Assembly (NCBI RefSeq): GCF_051020765.1
Contig: NC_134933.1
Location: 5,367,461-5,431,460 of the forward strand
DNA: 64,000 nucleotides
Direction of reading: 5' to 3'
From: Lasioglossum baleicum
Taxonomy: Eukaryota; Arthropoda; Insecta; Hymenoptera; Halictidae
Positions 40,294-51,990 of the stretch are shown piece after piece. The notes beneath the pieces were generated by a model. That model searched no databases and had not been told where the DNA came from. It saw nothing but the letters and a program-made list of their open reading frames with translations. The stretch's first letter is position 1; each line of letters begins with the position of its first letter. The translations under genes and the position numbers were made by a program.

Positions 40294-43200
40294 CTCGAGA
40301 GCAATTATCGATAGAAACTCGCAGATGAACAATGGAAGAAAAATTATGGAAAGAAAATTAATGGAAGAGAATAAACGACTATAAGCCTTGAAGTATAGGT
40401 GAATTTAGTCAACCCTTCACCAAAAGATTAGAGAGACATTCGGCTATTTGTAATCTCGTGCTCGTTGGCAATCGTACCCAGCCAGCGACAATAAGCTGCA
40501 ACACCACAGCTGCGATTAGGGTGTCGCAGGGTCGAAGGCGACGCGAGGGTCAAAGACGTTTCCTTTTTCCAGGCCCGTGGAAATCGAGCAGTCGCACGTG
40601 CCGGAGACGTCGCGTCGGTGTCCTCGGCTGCTCGCTGCTACAGGATAAAGAGAAAGTATTACCTCGCCGGTGGCGTCCCGACGACCGGGATTAATCCCGA
40701 AATTTAATTAACAAAACCGTAAGCGCTCTTCCTGCCGCTCCGACGTCCCTGTCGGCTCCGGCTTTACGCCCCCGTTTGCCGGAAGTAAAAATAAGATTTG
40801 TCGCACCGCCGATCCTGCCGGACGCCGAGACTGTCTGGCTGCGAGGAACACTTGGATCGAAATTAGCAAAATATTTGTCTGAAAGATTTCTTCACGGTTC
40901 GGAAAGACGATAACAAAACCACTGAAAGCTTCGTGCAAAATTATAAGACAATAATCAATTTTTGGCTCTGGAATGTCATGCTTTTGTACATGATTTATCT
41001 GATAAAAATCAGACATTTCGTATGCAGCAACCTAGATTATTTACAATAATACTTGAATGTGCACTGCTTACGTTCAATAGAATTACTTTTGCCTAGCGAA
41101 TATGAAAAATTATAAGTATAAATATTCATGTTTGGTGCGATTCGTTTGTCGCGAATGCTCGTCCTCGGAGTCCCAGCCTATGCGAGATGGCCACGCCATA
41201 AATTCGGTTAACCGGCCGCAGGTGATCGGTGACTTACTTTACGATTGCCACAATAAAATCTTCGGGAGGCTGTCAGAGATGCAGCTCGCGTTGGTAGGCG
41301 TCCCGGCATGGCACGGCATTCCGAATCCCTTGTCTTCGCGATGCCAACCACCGAGAGAGACGCTTCTTTTATCGTTGTTCGGCCTCGTTCCCATCGATAT
41401 TCACGATCCCGCGGGCCGCGTGCATAAAGCGCCCGCGATGAAAGCAAAGTCTGTGATTTGTATGACGACAACTTTGACTCGACCCTCGAAGTGGGCTGGT
41501 GAAATACGGTATCGTGAAACGACCACGGTCTATTCCGAACTAAACGCGTTTATAGCTGACTTTACGGTCTGATATATTTACACGCGTGTCGGTAGGCTAC
41601 TTGTTGTGGCAGAGGAAAAATTAGGTGGCTAGTCGGAGCCATTAAATCGCTGAACACGTGCCCACTATACCGCAGTGAGTCATACGGTGCTATCGGGAAC
41701 AGAGATGCTTAACCCTTCAATGGCACTCTGTTCTTCAAGTCGCAATGGCAGCTTCATAAACATTCTGTCAACTTTTGCTGAGGTACTTTCGAACTTGTTG
41801 TCCAGGCTCATCAATCCAAACGTCCAGTAAAAGGACTACGATTAATTCAATAATAAATTCTCATAAATAAATTAATCCAGATGTTTTTGCTGGATATTAT
41901 TCCATAACCTACTTTTCTTCTTTATGTGTACACGTGTAGACCCCAGCAAAGCTTCGCTAACTTAATATATTATAATAAAACTTGATTTTTTCAAGTTTGA
42001 CAAAAAGATGGCATCATACATAACTGGTAGCCAAAGTATTAACTTCACCATGCGACATTTGCTTCGATCAACCGCGACTTCCGGCGGCCTTCTTGGATCG
42101 GCCTAACGCAGGGATCGCTGGCAAATGAGTGGAACGAGCAGCGATCTCATAGGTGCGAGATCTGTAACGAAGAATAATTGAAATGCGATCGGGAAAGCAC
42201 ACGACCGAGGGAATCCCGTCGGTATATCTTCGCTCGGACACGCCTCCTAACGATTTTTCGATACCGGCAGGCGACGCGTTTTTATTCGTTCTCCCTCGTC
42301 TGCGCCCCATGCCCGCGATAGAAACGTTCAAACGATGCAGACAATCTGCCGGATAACGCATAACTGCCCTCAGGAAAATAGCCCGATGAACTTTACGCCT
42401 GGCCGGCAATACCGCGCCAGGTACCCGGAAATTTATGAAAACGTTTATGAAGTCCTACCCCGTTGGTGGAAGGGTGCAGAGAAGGGGAAGTAATCCTCCG
42501 ACGACCTCTGTCGCATCAGTTTATTTCGTGTTCCGATCGTTTCGTCAGCGATTCGTTACTCGGAACTTCGAATCCCCTTTTCCCCGACCGGCCATACTTC
42601 GCGGTGGACTTTTATTCGCAACGCCTGGTCTACTGGCTGTCCGCTTCGATGCGCATTTTTCGTCGATCATCAGACCGCGTGTCGCATAAAAATTGATCGC
42701 TGCCCGTAGAATACGATTTTCTTCAATGACGTGCATTTTTACGTGGGGATAAAACGTCTTCGTTTATTCTAACCCCAGGCCTTTTCAATCGTTGTTGTTT
42801 CGTGGATTGACTGATGCTATTTCGTTGGGCGATTGTTGTCGAAATCAGGAATAACGTTTGAAATCGGAGGCCTCTTGTTTGAAAGTTTTTGTTTCAAACT
42901 ACCTCGATTGATATCAATAAATGTCTGGTACACCAAGAATAGATTTACACTAAGAACATATTTATGTTCGACTGATACAAATAGAGCCACAGAGTCGAAA
43001 ATTGCTGGTTCTGTCGTGGTTGGGGGTTCACAGGATCTCCGGGGGATTCTGGAGAAATAGAGGTCCTAGGTTCGATAGAGCACCTGACCATCTTCCATGA
43101 TCCCCACCTCTTTTCACCCCTACTTCCGGTCACTATTGCGCACCATTTACGATCTCAGCTGTTCGGAGCTCCTCCGAGGAAAACCTTAAGGATCGTGTTA

Positions 43201-46200
43201 GCCCTTCGGGAGCTAGCTCGAAGGCTTCGTTGACCCTTCGAAGGTAACCTTGACGGCCAGGTGGAGTCGCTAGTTCGCTAACCCCAAAACCTTTGTACTT
43301 CAAACTTAACCCTGAATGTAATGTTCGTAAATCAATAACAACGTTCATTGTACTTATCGTTATCAACAAATCCAAAATCTCGGTACACTGTCATTACCAT
43401 ACTTTTCTTTTGTCAATCCAGTAACAATCAACATGAAATAGATTAAACGAGATGTCTCATCTTCTCGATGGTAAGCATTCTTCATTGAAAGATGCGTTGA
43501 ACTTATTAAGAACGCGGATCCCACCGCGTTGACAATTTTCGGAATGTTATCGTTCCCGTCTGAGATTTCGTGGTAATTCCGATGTCAGCTTGATTACGGG
43601 GAACTCGTCAAAAGGATTTAAATCGGAGGTCGTGTTGAATCAAGGAGCGTCGTGGACAAATCAGATCGACGTCGGCGTTATTCTCGGCCGACGTCGGCGT
43701 CGTTCTTCTCGGTTCCTTCCCTCCGTTTATGCGTCGACGAGGAGTAGGCTTGACATTAATAGTCTCGCGGCGGATAAGCCGTTTTTGAAATGACGTTCGA
43801 AGGGAATAATACATGGAGGGTCACTTCTCCGGCTCGTCTCCCGACCCCTGCGAACGGACGTCCCTTTTCAAATAACGCGTTTCAAGTCCTTTCCTTTTCG
43901 GCAAAGTGGAGGGTCCTTCAGCGAGACTTCCACCCTTACAGAGTGTCTCGCACTGTACTGTAAATCTATTGAGAACCCTGTATACCTATATCTCTGCACG
44001 GACAGATTCGATGCCGGCTTGCACGACGCTTGGAAAATGCGTGAAATAGTTAGTTAACGCTTTCTAAATATTTAATGAGCGACATAGATACATTGATTTT
44101 CTTAATCAATCGTATGGATGAGTGCAAAAGTTGGCCTATTTTCAGAGACACGAAGACGCGAGGTATCAAACCATATTACAGAAAGTCAGACTCAATTTTG
44201 TGTTATAAGAAGGTCGAGATTTAATTACTTATTGCTTTAGTTGCCTGGAGTCCGTTACTTTGATACGCGAGAAAGGGGAACACGGAACCAGTTCGGCCGT
44301 AATGGTTCCCATAGGTGTGCGTTGCAGGTTGCCATGGGTCACCCTTTTATTCGAGAAATACCGACCGATCCCCCTGATGAAGACAACGCCGTCTACCCGG
44401 TATCGAAGGCACCCTCGCGCCTCCTTCCCTCCCAAAAATCGTCGGGCTCAAATTGCTTGTAACAAAGATTTAATTGGAGCAATTAACGAGAGAGGAAGAG
44501 AGCATGTGTGTGAGAGAGAGTTGGGGAGGCGAAAGAACGGCAGTGACAGGGAAGTGGTGCAACGGAAGGGTTGACGGGAGCGTGGGCGATCTAAAAAGAG
44601 GGACCGACACGCGCCCCGATATTTTTCTGCAAGGTATATCCACCGGCCACTGTATTCAGCCGGGGAAAAAAATTGTTTTACAAAACACGACTTGCAAAGG
44701 ATGCAAAGGGAATGCTTGAACACGTTAATCGATTTCACGTGGAGGACACATAAAGCCGCAGCAATGTTGTTCCGGTACAAAGCGACACGGTTAATCAGTG
44801 CGCTTTTTCCATCGCTGTAATGAAGATTTTCGATCAAACGAACCTCTTCAATCGCGTTTTTGATTAACAAACATTCCTTTACCGCTGGCTCCTTTTGAAC
44901 AGAACTTGTATTCCAAAAATGCATATTCATTAGAATTTATTGTTTTACAAACTGTGCGAATACCAATTAGACGTTCTTACTATGTATATAATAGTTTAAA
45001 GATAGATCCTTCTTTTTTAAAAATCGGGAACTAAGTGTGCCAATTCTTTTTGTATCGTAGCTGCTGAAATCGCCTAGCAGTGGTAGGAAAAGTTTATCGG
45101 CTTCCGGAAAATTTTGGAAAACGAGTTTGCCCGGGCTTGTCGGTGCAAATACACAGCTGTGCATCGTAGCGGAGGGTTAAACGTCTCGCTTGCCGAAAAT
45201 TCGCTCGTGTTCGTCGTGATTCGTGCGCGGCAAAGATGGCTGGCGCGCCGTGAATCGCGTAACACGATTACCATACTTTTTCAGAATTCCTGGCGCAACT
45301 CGTTCGGTGAAGAGCTCGTCGCGGCGTTTTAATTCCGAGCGGAGTTTCCGTGGGCTGTCGTGTCGGGTTCGGGTGGCGGGCTGGGTCGGGTCGACCATAG
45401 AGTTCGAGTAAACAAGGCACAGTCGGATTACCGAAATGGGATTGGCGACGTCGCCACCTACGCTTGTCGCGATGCGCGAGACCGTATAATGCAACGAACA
45501 ATTAGACAAGTCGGACTAATGGCCGTGTCGGAAACACCGTTGGAATCGCATCACCGAAAAATATATTTTAAACTTGCCGGGGCTAGGCCAATTACGCGTA
45601 ATTTAGTTCCGCCGAGTTGCCGGGGCGTTTCATCATGCGCTCCCTCCACCCCCATCAGCAGGTTCCCTCTGTCTCTCCACCCCTCGCCCGTTTCTCGGTT
45701 CTTCTATCCCTCTGTTCCCTTTAACCCGGTTTCCTCTTTGTATCCGCTGACTTCCACCCGCTTCGTTTACCGGTTCCTCTCTCTCAATGATTTTTTCGGG
45801 CATAATATAGAAAACGGTAACAGAGTAGTTTTAATTGTAGTAGGGTAAACTGTACTATTCCCGGCGCTACAGTAGTTATTGGTAGTTTTGATTTAAACGG
45901 CGAATATTAAGAATTCCTGGTATAGAAAATCATTTTATATTGCTTCTTATCTATATTTCAAAGCAACGTTGTAAGTTTTCATAACAGAGCTCCACATATG
46001 ACTGTTAGCAACGCTGGTTGCCACAGTGCAGTGTAAATAGTGTTTTATTAAAATTTTCGGACTGTACTACAGATGTAATAAGTACGTATATGTTTAATTA
46101 TAAAACAAATAGCCTGTTTAACATTTACTTCTTACTGTGCCAATGACTGTACTATTTGTCTTACGATTGTTATTTACTGTATATATTTTATAATAAAAGA

Positions 46201-46744
46201 TTTATGACTCGCAAAACTGTTTGATTTTGCTGAAAAATCTCTATTAGCTTATAATAATAGCAAGTTAAACATTTCAAAAAAAGATAAAAAGATTTTTACT
46301 ACGATTTTGGCTTAGTGATGAAAGAGACAAGGCACATACTGAACTAACTTTCAGGCAACGTTTCAATCAAAACGGAGACAAAGCGAAAGGTGCTGACACA
46401 AAAAACAAAAATTGGAACGATTTTTTATCGCCGTCAAGCAGGACTTCGCCTAATTCCGTGGCTGGAATGACCCCTTAACCAATTGCCGAGCATATCAATT
46501 TTCCCGAAACAATATTTCCTGACGGGGCACCTGCCACTTTCAAAGTGGATGACTCCGCAAGAAAAAAGAACCGTAGAAAAACAGGAAAGCGTATAATTCC
46601 GTGGACGTCGAGACGTCCGTCACCGCGTTAACAATATTCCTCGAGGTACAAATTGTACGGGTTCGTTACTTTAAGTGATTGGACAGTGACGGATCGAAAA
46701 AGAGGGAAATGCAACCGAAAATGTAGTCGCGCGGGCGACTATTT

Positions 46745-46776
46745 TTCTCTCTCTATCTCTCTCTCTCTCACTTTCT
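46745..46776. repeat. (CT)n microsatellite
   Basis: A CT-rich run with one TATCT interruption. Confidence 0.8.
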
Positions 46777-48094
46777 CTTGGCCAATTCCGTCGATGTCAT
46801 CGGCTTTATCGAATTAGAAAAATGATCCCACTTTTCTTGTGTATCCGTACACAACCGGCAAACGGAACGTGCATCGTCACCATACACGATCATGCTGACG
46901 TTGCTCGATTCCCCTTGTACCTCTTCTGTCCCTTCTTCAGCCGTGTATAAACGTCACCGCGAGCTGGGCTGTTGCCGCACGTACTTCACAAAGTTTACTC
47001 GAGCATTCCAACGATATTCAATCGAAATGAACCGTCCCCGCCCTCTCCAGCACTTTTTCTACCTCGTCCTCTCTTCTTCTCTCTCTCTTAGCCGTTTCTT
47101 CGATGTGTTAACGCTTCCGAGAAAAAATATCGAAGGAACAACCTGCTTTCCTGTAATGCAAATCGACCAACGAATTCTTCCCGGGGTACGCTGTGTAAAT
47201 ATCCTCGCGAGAGAGACTTTATTGGAATTTGTAGATTCCTTACGCCGTGTACTCGGCAGCTTATGAAAATATTAGGGAAGAAAAGATTGCGCGGAGATGT
47301 GTTCGAGAGCAGCGATCGATCTTTCACCTGTTAACGAATTTTCGTTCCTGCGCACCGAGAAACGATAATAGTCCCGAGTGATTTTAACCGAGGAATATTA
47401 CTACCGACATTTTTATTTTGTTTGAATGCTGCCGCGTCTAGTGATTTTCTACGAGTGAACACGGATCTGGGCAATAAATGGCCCTTTTTATCGATACTTT
47501 TACAATATGATAATGCACACTTCGTGACGAGATACACTAATGAAACACAATTGTGCGAATGTGTTCTTCCTTGCTAAAGTGTGTATTTTCTGTACTCGAT
47601 GCGCATATACTTTACATATTCGCTACATCTTATACCACCATAACCATAAACAATGGTGTAGTAGTAAATGTCGTCTCCTGAAGTGTAGAATAACTTTATA
47701 TGCACATTAATCCGTTTGCTACCTGCCCTTACAGTTACAACATTTCTATGATTTTACACAGTGTTTTACACTTTTGCCACGGAGTGTGCATGCCCTATGT
47801 GACAAAATTTTCGCGATGTTCGTTCTCCCGTGCATTTTTCGCGGGTCTCATCTGCTCGAAAAAGCCGAAGACGCTCGTGTTTCTTCTCCTCTGGTTTACG
47901 ACGAGAGGAAGGAACCGCGATAAGGGTGCTCGCGCCGAAGGACGTTTCCGTTTCGAGGGACAACGCGGGAAATCGTTTCAGAATGAATAAATAGGAAGGC
48001 TAATGAGCCAGTGGTCTTGGCCGTTCCTCACGTCCGCGCCGGAAATTATTTGCCATCTCGAATAAGTACAACCGCGGCTCCCGTGCAAATGACT

Positions 48095-48107
48095 GGGGGG
48101 GGGGGGG
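48095..48107. repeat. Poly-G run (13 G)
   Basis: Thirteen consecutive G residues on the plus strand. Long mononucleotide G runs are prone to length error in assembly. Confidence 0.9.
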
Positions 48108-48676
48108 AGTCACCGATTTCTTTAAAAATTCGCGTTTGTTACCGGTCTCAGGAAATTCGAGTAACATTTCCGTTTGATTCGAAAGCGCAAGGATTTCGGT
48201 ATGACAGCCTTTCGGATTACAGCGGGTCTGATGGGTAACGAAGGGTAACGAGTGCCCCGTCACGTTGAATATACATTAGGCCGGTTAAAATAATTCAGGC
48301 TCGAATTACGGAGTACGTGTATCGACGCGCGAATGAATTTATTTGCTCAAACTTCACCGACGCAGACGGCCACGTATTTCGACGCCCACCAGTGGGCGCA
48401 GTGCGCTGCATTACAGGCTGCACCTCGCACCGCCGAAGGTCACAAATTCCAATAGCAACAGCCCGGCGTGCACCGACGCTCAGCATCGCCTTTATGAATC
48501 ATTCCCGGGACTTTGAGACTCTGTCAATAGTCCCTCGTTGCAAAGGAACTTTCCATTTTATCGTGGGGTTAACAGCTTCCACTGGAAGCGCGATAAAATT
48601 GCAACAAAAAATCGTGGTGCAACTCAAGGTCGTAAAAGCAGTGTTATCATTTTTTTTCACGAAGATACAACAATCT

Positions 48677-49087
48677 GAAAAAAGCGACACTTGGTTTTGT
48701 ACGGAGTTGTGCTAATTCAATTACACGATTGAATTACATTGTATTTCGATTGTATAGTAATGCAACTACGTCGTAACTAAATTACATAATTCAAACCTTT
48801 AAATTAATTCAATGAAAAAAGCGACACTTCGTTTTGTACAGAGTTGTGCTAATTCAGTTACACGATTGAATTACATTGTATTTCAATTATATAGTAATTC
48901 AACCACGTCGTAACTGAATTACATAATTCAAACCTTTCAATTAATTCAATGAAAAAAGCGACACTTGGTTTTGTACAGAGATGTGCTATTTCAATTACAC
49001 GATTGAATTACATTGTATTTCAATTATATAGTAATTTAACCACGTCGTAACTGAATTACATAATTCAAACCTGTCAATTAATTCAAT
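48677..49087 (+). repeat. 137-bp tandem repeat, three copies
   Basis: Copies start at 48,677, 48,814 and 48,951, exactly 137 bp apart, each with GAAAAAAGCGACACTT at its head. Each unit holds about 25 bp of sequence that flanks the hAT-like element plus about 112 bp of the element's left end. The copies differ by only a few substitutions. Confidence 0.93.
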
Positions 49088-49397
49088 TACTAAGTATTTC
49101 AATCAGATGTGTAATTGAAATACAATATAATTGAAATACAGATCTCCGAATTATGTACAGCTCAGAACTTTGAAGAAGTGCGATATATTTTTATGTTTTT
49201 CTTTCATATACTTGTTTGCTGTCTACGCGCGTAGTTTCTATTCTTCGTCCTCCTTCATAATACGTAACGCTATTTCATAATTGTACTTCTATTGCAATTA
49301 CGAATTACATTGAGAATTTAATCGAATGAAGATCTGAATTATAAATTACAATATGACTGAATTACGAGTAATTCAATTATAATTCTGCGCAACTCTG
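48702..49397. mobile_element. hAT-like MITE with 8-bp target duplication
   Basis: The left end reads CGGAGTTGTGC (CAGAGTTGTGC in the second tandem copy) and the right end reads GCGCAACTCTG, giving an 11-bp inverted repeat with a CAG-type terminus. Flanking octamers are GTTTTGTA (48,694-48,701) and GTTTCGTA (49,398-49,405), 7 of 8 identical. An 8-bp duplication and short CAG termini are hAT hallmarks. Subterminal DNA is crowded with AATTCAATTA/TAATTGAATT-type motifs, as often seen where hAT transposases bind. No coding sequence is present. Its left end is amplified into the 137-bp tandem array. Confidence 0.75.
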
Positions 49398-50860
49398 GTT
49401 TCGTAAAACAGTAAATACTAGAACTAAGAACATCGATCAAATATCGAGAACGTCGTACTTTAGCGATCCTTTCATTCGCGCTGTGAATGTATTTGCAACA
49501 GCGTTTGAAACAGCATTTCTCCGACTCGTGCTCAGGAATCACAATTGCGGGAGACACGAACGCGAAGGTGCGTTCGCGCAAATCCGTACGTAGAAACTGC
49601 GACAATGGAAATCTCGTTTCTGGCGCGTAGTTGAGTGGCGTAAAGGGCTTAGCACGGCGGAGCGGTTGACTAGCGAGAATGCAATTAACCCTTAACTGGT
49701 AATGTGAAATTTTGATGCAGCCACGTATAATTTGGTTAATTAAGAAACTCGTTTATTTATAGACCCCGGCCGGAGGTGGGGAAAACGAGGTCAGACACGC
49801 GAGAGCACAGGCAAAGTAGAACCGAAATCCGACACACCGTGTACCCCAGCATCCCCGGAGTTCTGTTTTATTCCATAATTGTGCTCGATTATATTCCACT
49901 GTGCAACGATAGCACCGGCAACTTTTTTCATCGTATCGGCCAGCCATCGGCAAATGGGAAAGTTAATGGGGAAACGGGGTCGATGCGCGTACATCGGATT
50001 TCGATGAACTTTTAATAACCACTGATAATGAATTTTCAATTGGCTCATAAAAAGCGAGCCGGACAGCTTGCGCATCGCCGATTGAAACAATGTTCCCGTT
50101 TAAATTAGCCCCTTGCACGAGTTTTTCCATTACTTTCGCGACCCGAACGGGACAGAGAGCAAGGGAACGTGTAATTCTTATGTCTGATACAGGGTCTTTC
50201 CTTTTTTCGGTCATTCCGCATGATACAGGCGGAACGAATCAGCTGAAAAACAGAATCGATTACTTTCCGGCCCTATTAAACGTCTATCGGGATTAAACTG
50301 CATCGGATAATTCTTGATTGCACTCGACGCACGTAGCTAACACGTTTCCGATCGATCGTCGCTTCGGTTCGGGTATCGAGCCCTGATATTCGAGATGGCC
50401 ATCCCGGAGATTCGTGAAAAAATCACCGAATAATTAATGACCATCGCGGGCCCCGATATTGACAACATATGCGACCGCCGCGCCGCGCCCGTCGGCATCC
50501 GAGGCAAATCTGCGGTGACACATGCGTGGAAAATCGCATGCACCGTTCCGGCCGATGCGTGACATCTGTCCTCGCTTCGCCCCGTTCTAATACCGGCATT
50601 ACACGATTCGACAACGTTATGGCTGATGTCTTCATCTCGCTGCACCCGCGCGGCGGACATAGTTACACGAAAAGTTATCGAGCTGTCGAGTCAGCGTCAA
50701 ACGCTTTCGTTCCGACCCATTCTAATCGAATTATTATCCAGACGACGGAAAATTCGAAATCGAGATGGGGTCGACGATACTTCGGTATTCCAACATGCTT
50801 TAAATATAAATTTACAAATTAATAAATTGGATCAATTATATTAACATTTACATTATCAAT

Positions 50861-51172
50861 ATTAATCGAATTAATAATCGAACCCAGCATTATCTATACA
50901 AATAAAAATCAAATGCTGTTCGTTGGTAAGCGCATCACTTGAGAACGGCTGGACCGATTTGGCTAATAAGGTTTTAGGGAAAGAAAAATGGAAAAAGTAG
51001 CCCGGAAAAATGGAAAATTCGGGAAAGACTGAAAGTGCTTTTTGAATCATATTTCGATACAACAAAAAAACGAACGTCGCAGCTTTTAATCAATATTTCA
51101 ATAGGAATTTACATTATCGACGAAGACTGTTTGAAATATCATTATTAATCGAATTAATAATCGAACCCAGCA
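50861..51172. repeat. 29-bp direct repeats flanking a candidate transposon remnant
   Basis: A 29-bp sequence starting ATTAATCGAATTAATAATCG is present exactly at 50,861-50,889 and 51,144-51,172, 283 bp apart. The interval contains GAACGGCTGGACCGATTTGG, which to me resembles sequence seen in some insect non-autonomous transposons, possibly Helitrons. That resemblance is from memory and unconfirmed. Confidence 0.5.
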
Positions 51173-51729
51173 GTATAAGTTATAATTTATAATTGAGTGA
51201 GTAATTTCCTATAATGTTTGACAGTCATGTTTTCCTATTCAGTTCGGATGTGTGTTACACTTCTAGCAATACGATTATATCATAGCTCGTATCGAAAGTC
51301 TAACGGATGATTAAACGAAAAATGGGCGAATGAAGGAACATCAATTTCTTAAAACTTGAACATTACTGTCTCGAATGCCAAGCAGGAAATCAGAGATCGT
51401 CCTTGCTGCGGAATCGCCTAAAAGTCACGAGGTAACCGATACGAGAATTGAGTCAGCATTAAACACAACGTCCACCTGTGACATATCGTGCAGGTAAAAA
51501 GGCGAATGAAATTCCCAAAATCGCAAAAACAATTGGGAGAATACGGCATCAGGTGCCGCCCCCGCCGAAATGAATAATTCGTTTGTAGCAACAACTGGGA
51601 GCGCAATTTCGTGATCGCGGCTCCATTACGGGTATCGCGTTCGACGATAAAAACGGTATCTCCTGTCGGCCGATAACGATAATAGAATCCCCCCTGGAAA
51701 AAAAGGACGAATTAGAAGGAGAAGGGTAG

Positions 51730-51990
51730 CGAGTCGGAGGATCGGGAGATTTAAACGACGAGAACGGCGAAAAAATGGAGCAAAAGGGAAGAGGAGAGAG
51801 AGACACAGAGAGAAAGGGAGGGACAGAGAGAGAAAGAAGAAGCTGAAGAGTAGGACGGAGCGATCGTCGGGAGAAGGGGGATAATAAAAGCCGAAGAAAA
51901 AAGAGAAAAGGCAGAAAAAATTGATACGATGAGGAAGGTAGAATGCAGAAGGAAGAGACGGGTCGGAAAGGAGGAGTGTGAGGAGGTGAA
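51730..51990. repeat. Purine-rich low-complexity tract
   Basis: About 260 bases dominated by A and G on the plus strand, with many GAGAGA and AGAAGG blocks. Confidence 0.8.

Larger units (their letters stand above)
39697..48676. other. Gene-free stretch, no supported gene
   Basis: Nothing recognisable except simple repeats and a short hairpin. A direct repeat of CGACGTCGGCGT occurs at 43,667-43,678 and 43,689-43,700. The 156-codon frame at 41,102-41,572 and the 160-codon minus frame at 44,448-44,930 have no recognised domain. The latter crosses GA-rich DNA. Confidence 0.55.

Noticed and set aside
38888..40332. Similar strings AGAAACTCGCAAATGGACAC and AGAAACTCGCAGATGAACAA on both sides of the palindrome cluster
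   Set aside because: The match is partial and short. Without other copies it cannot be separated from coincidence.
41102..41572. 156-codon plus frame
   Set aside because: No recognisable domain and no supporting splice or promoter context visible.
43020..43110. TTCGA-containing segments examined as tRNA T-arm candidates (here and near 5,582 and 63,852)
   Set aside because: No matching acceptor, D-arm or anticodon arm could be folded around them.
44448..44930. 160-codon minus frame
   Set aside because: No recognised domain, and its C-terminal part is a translation of GA-rich sequence.
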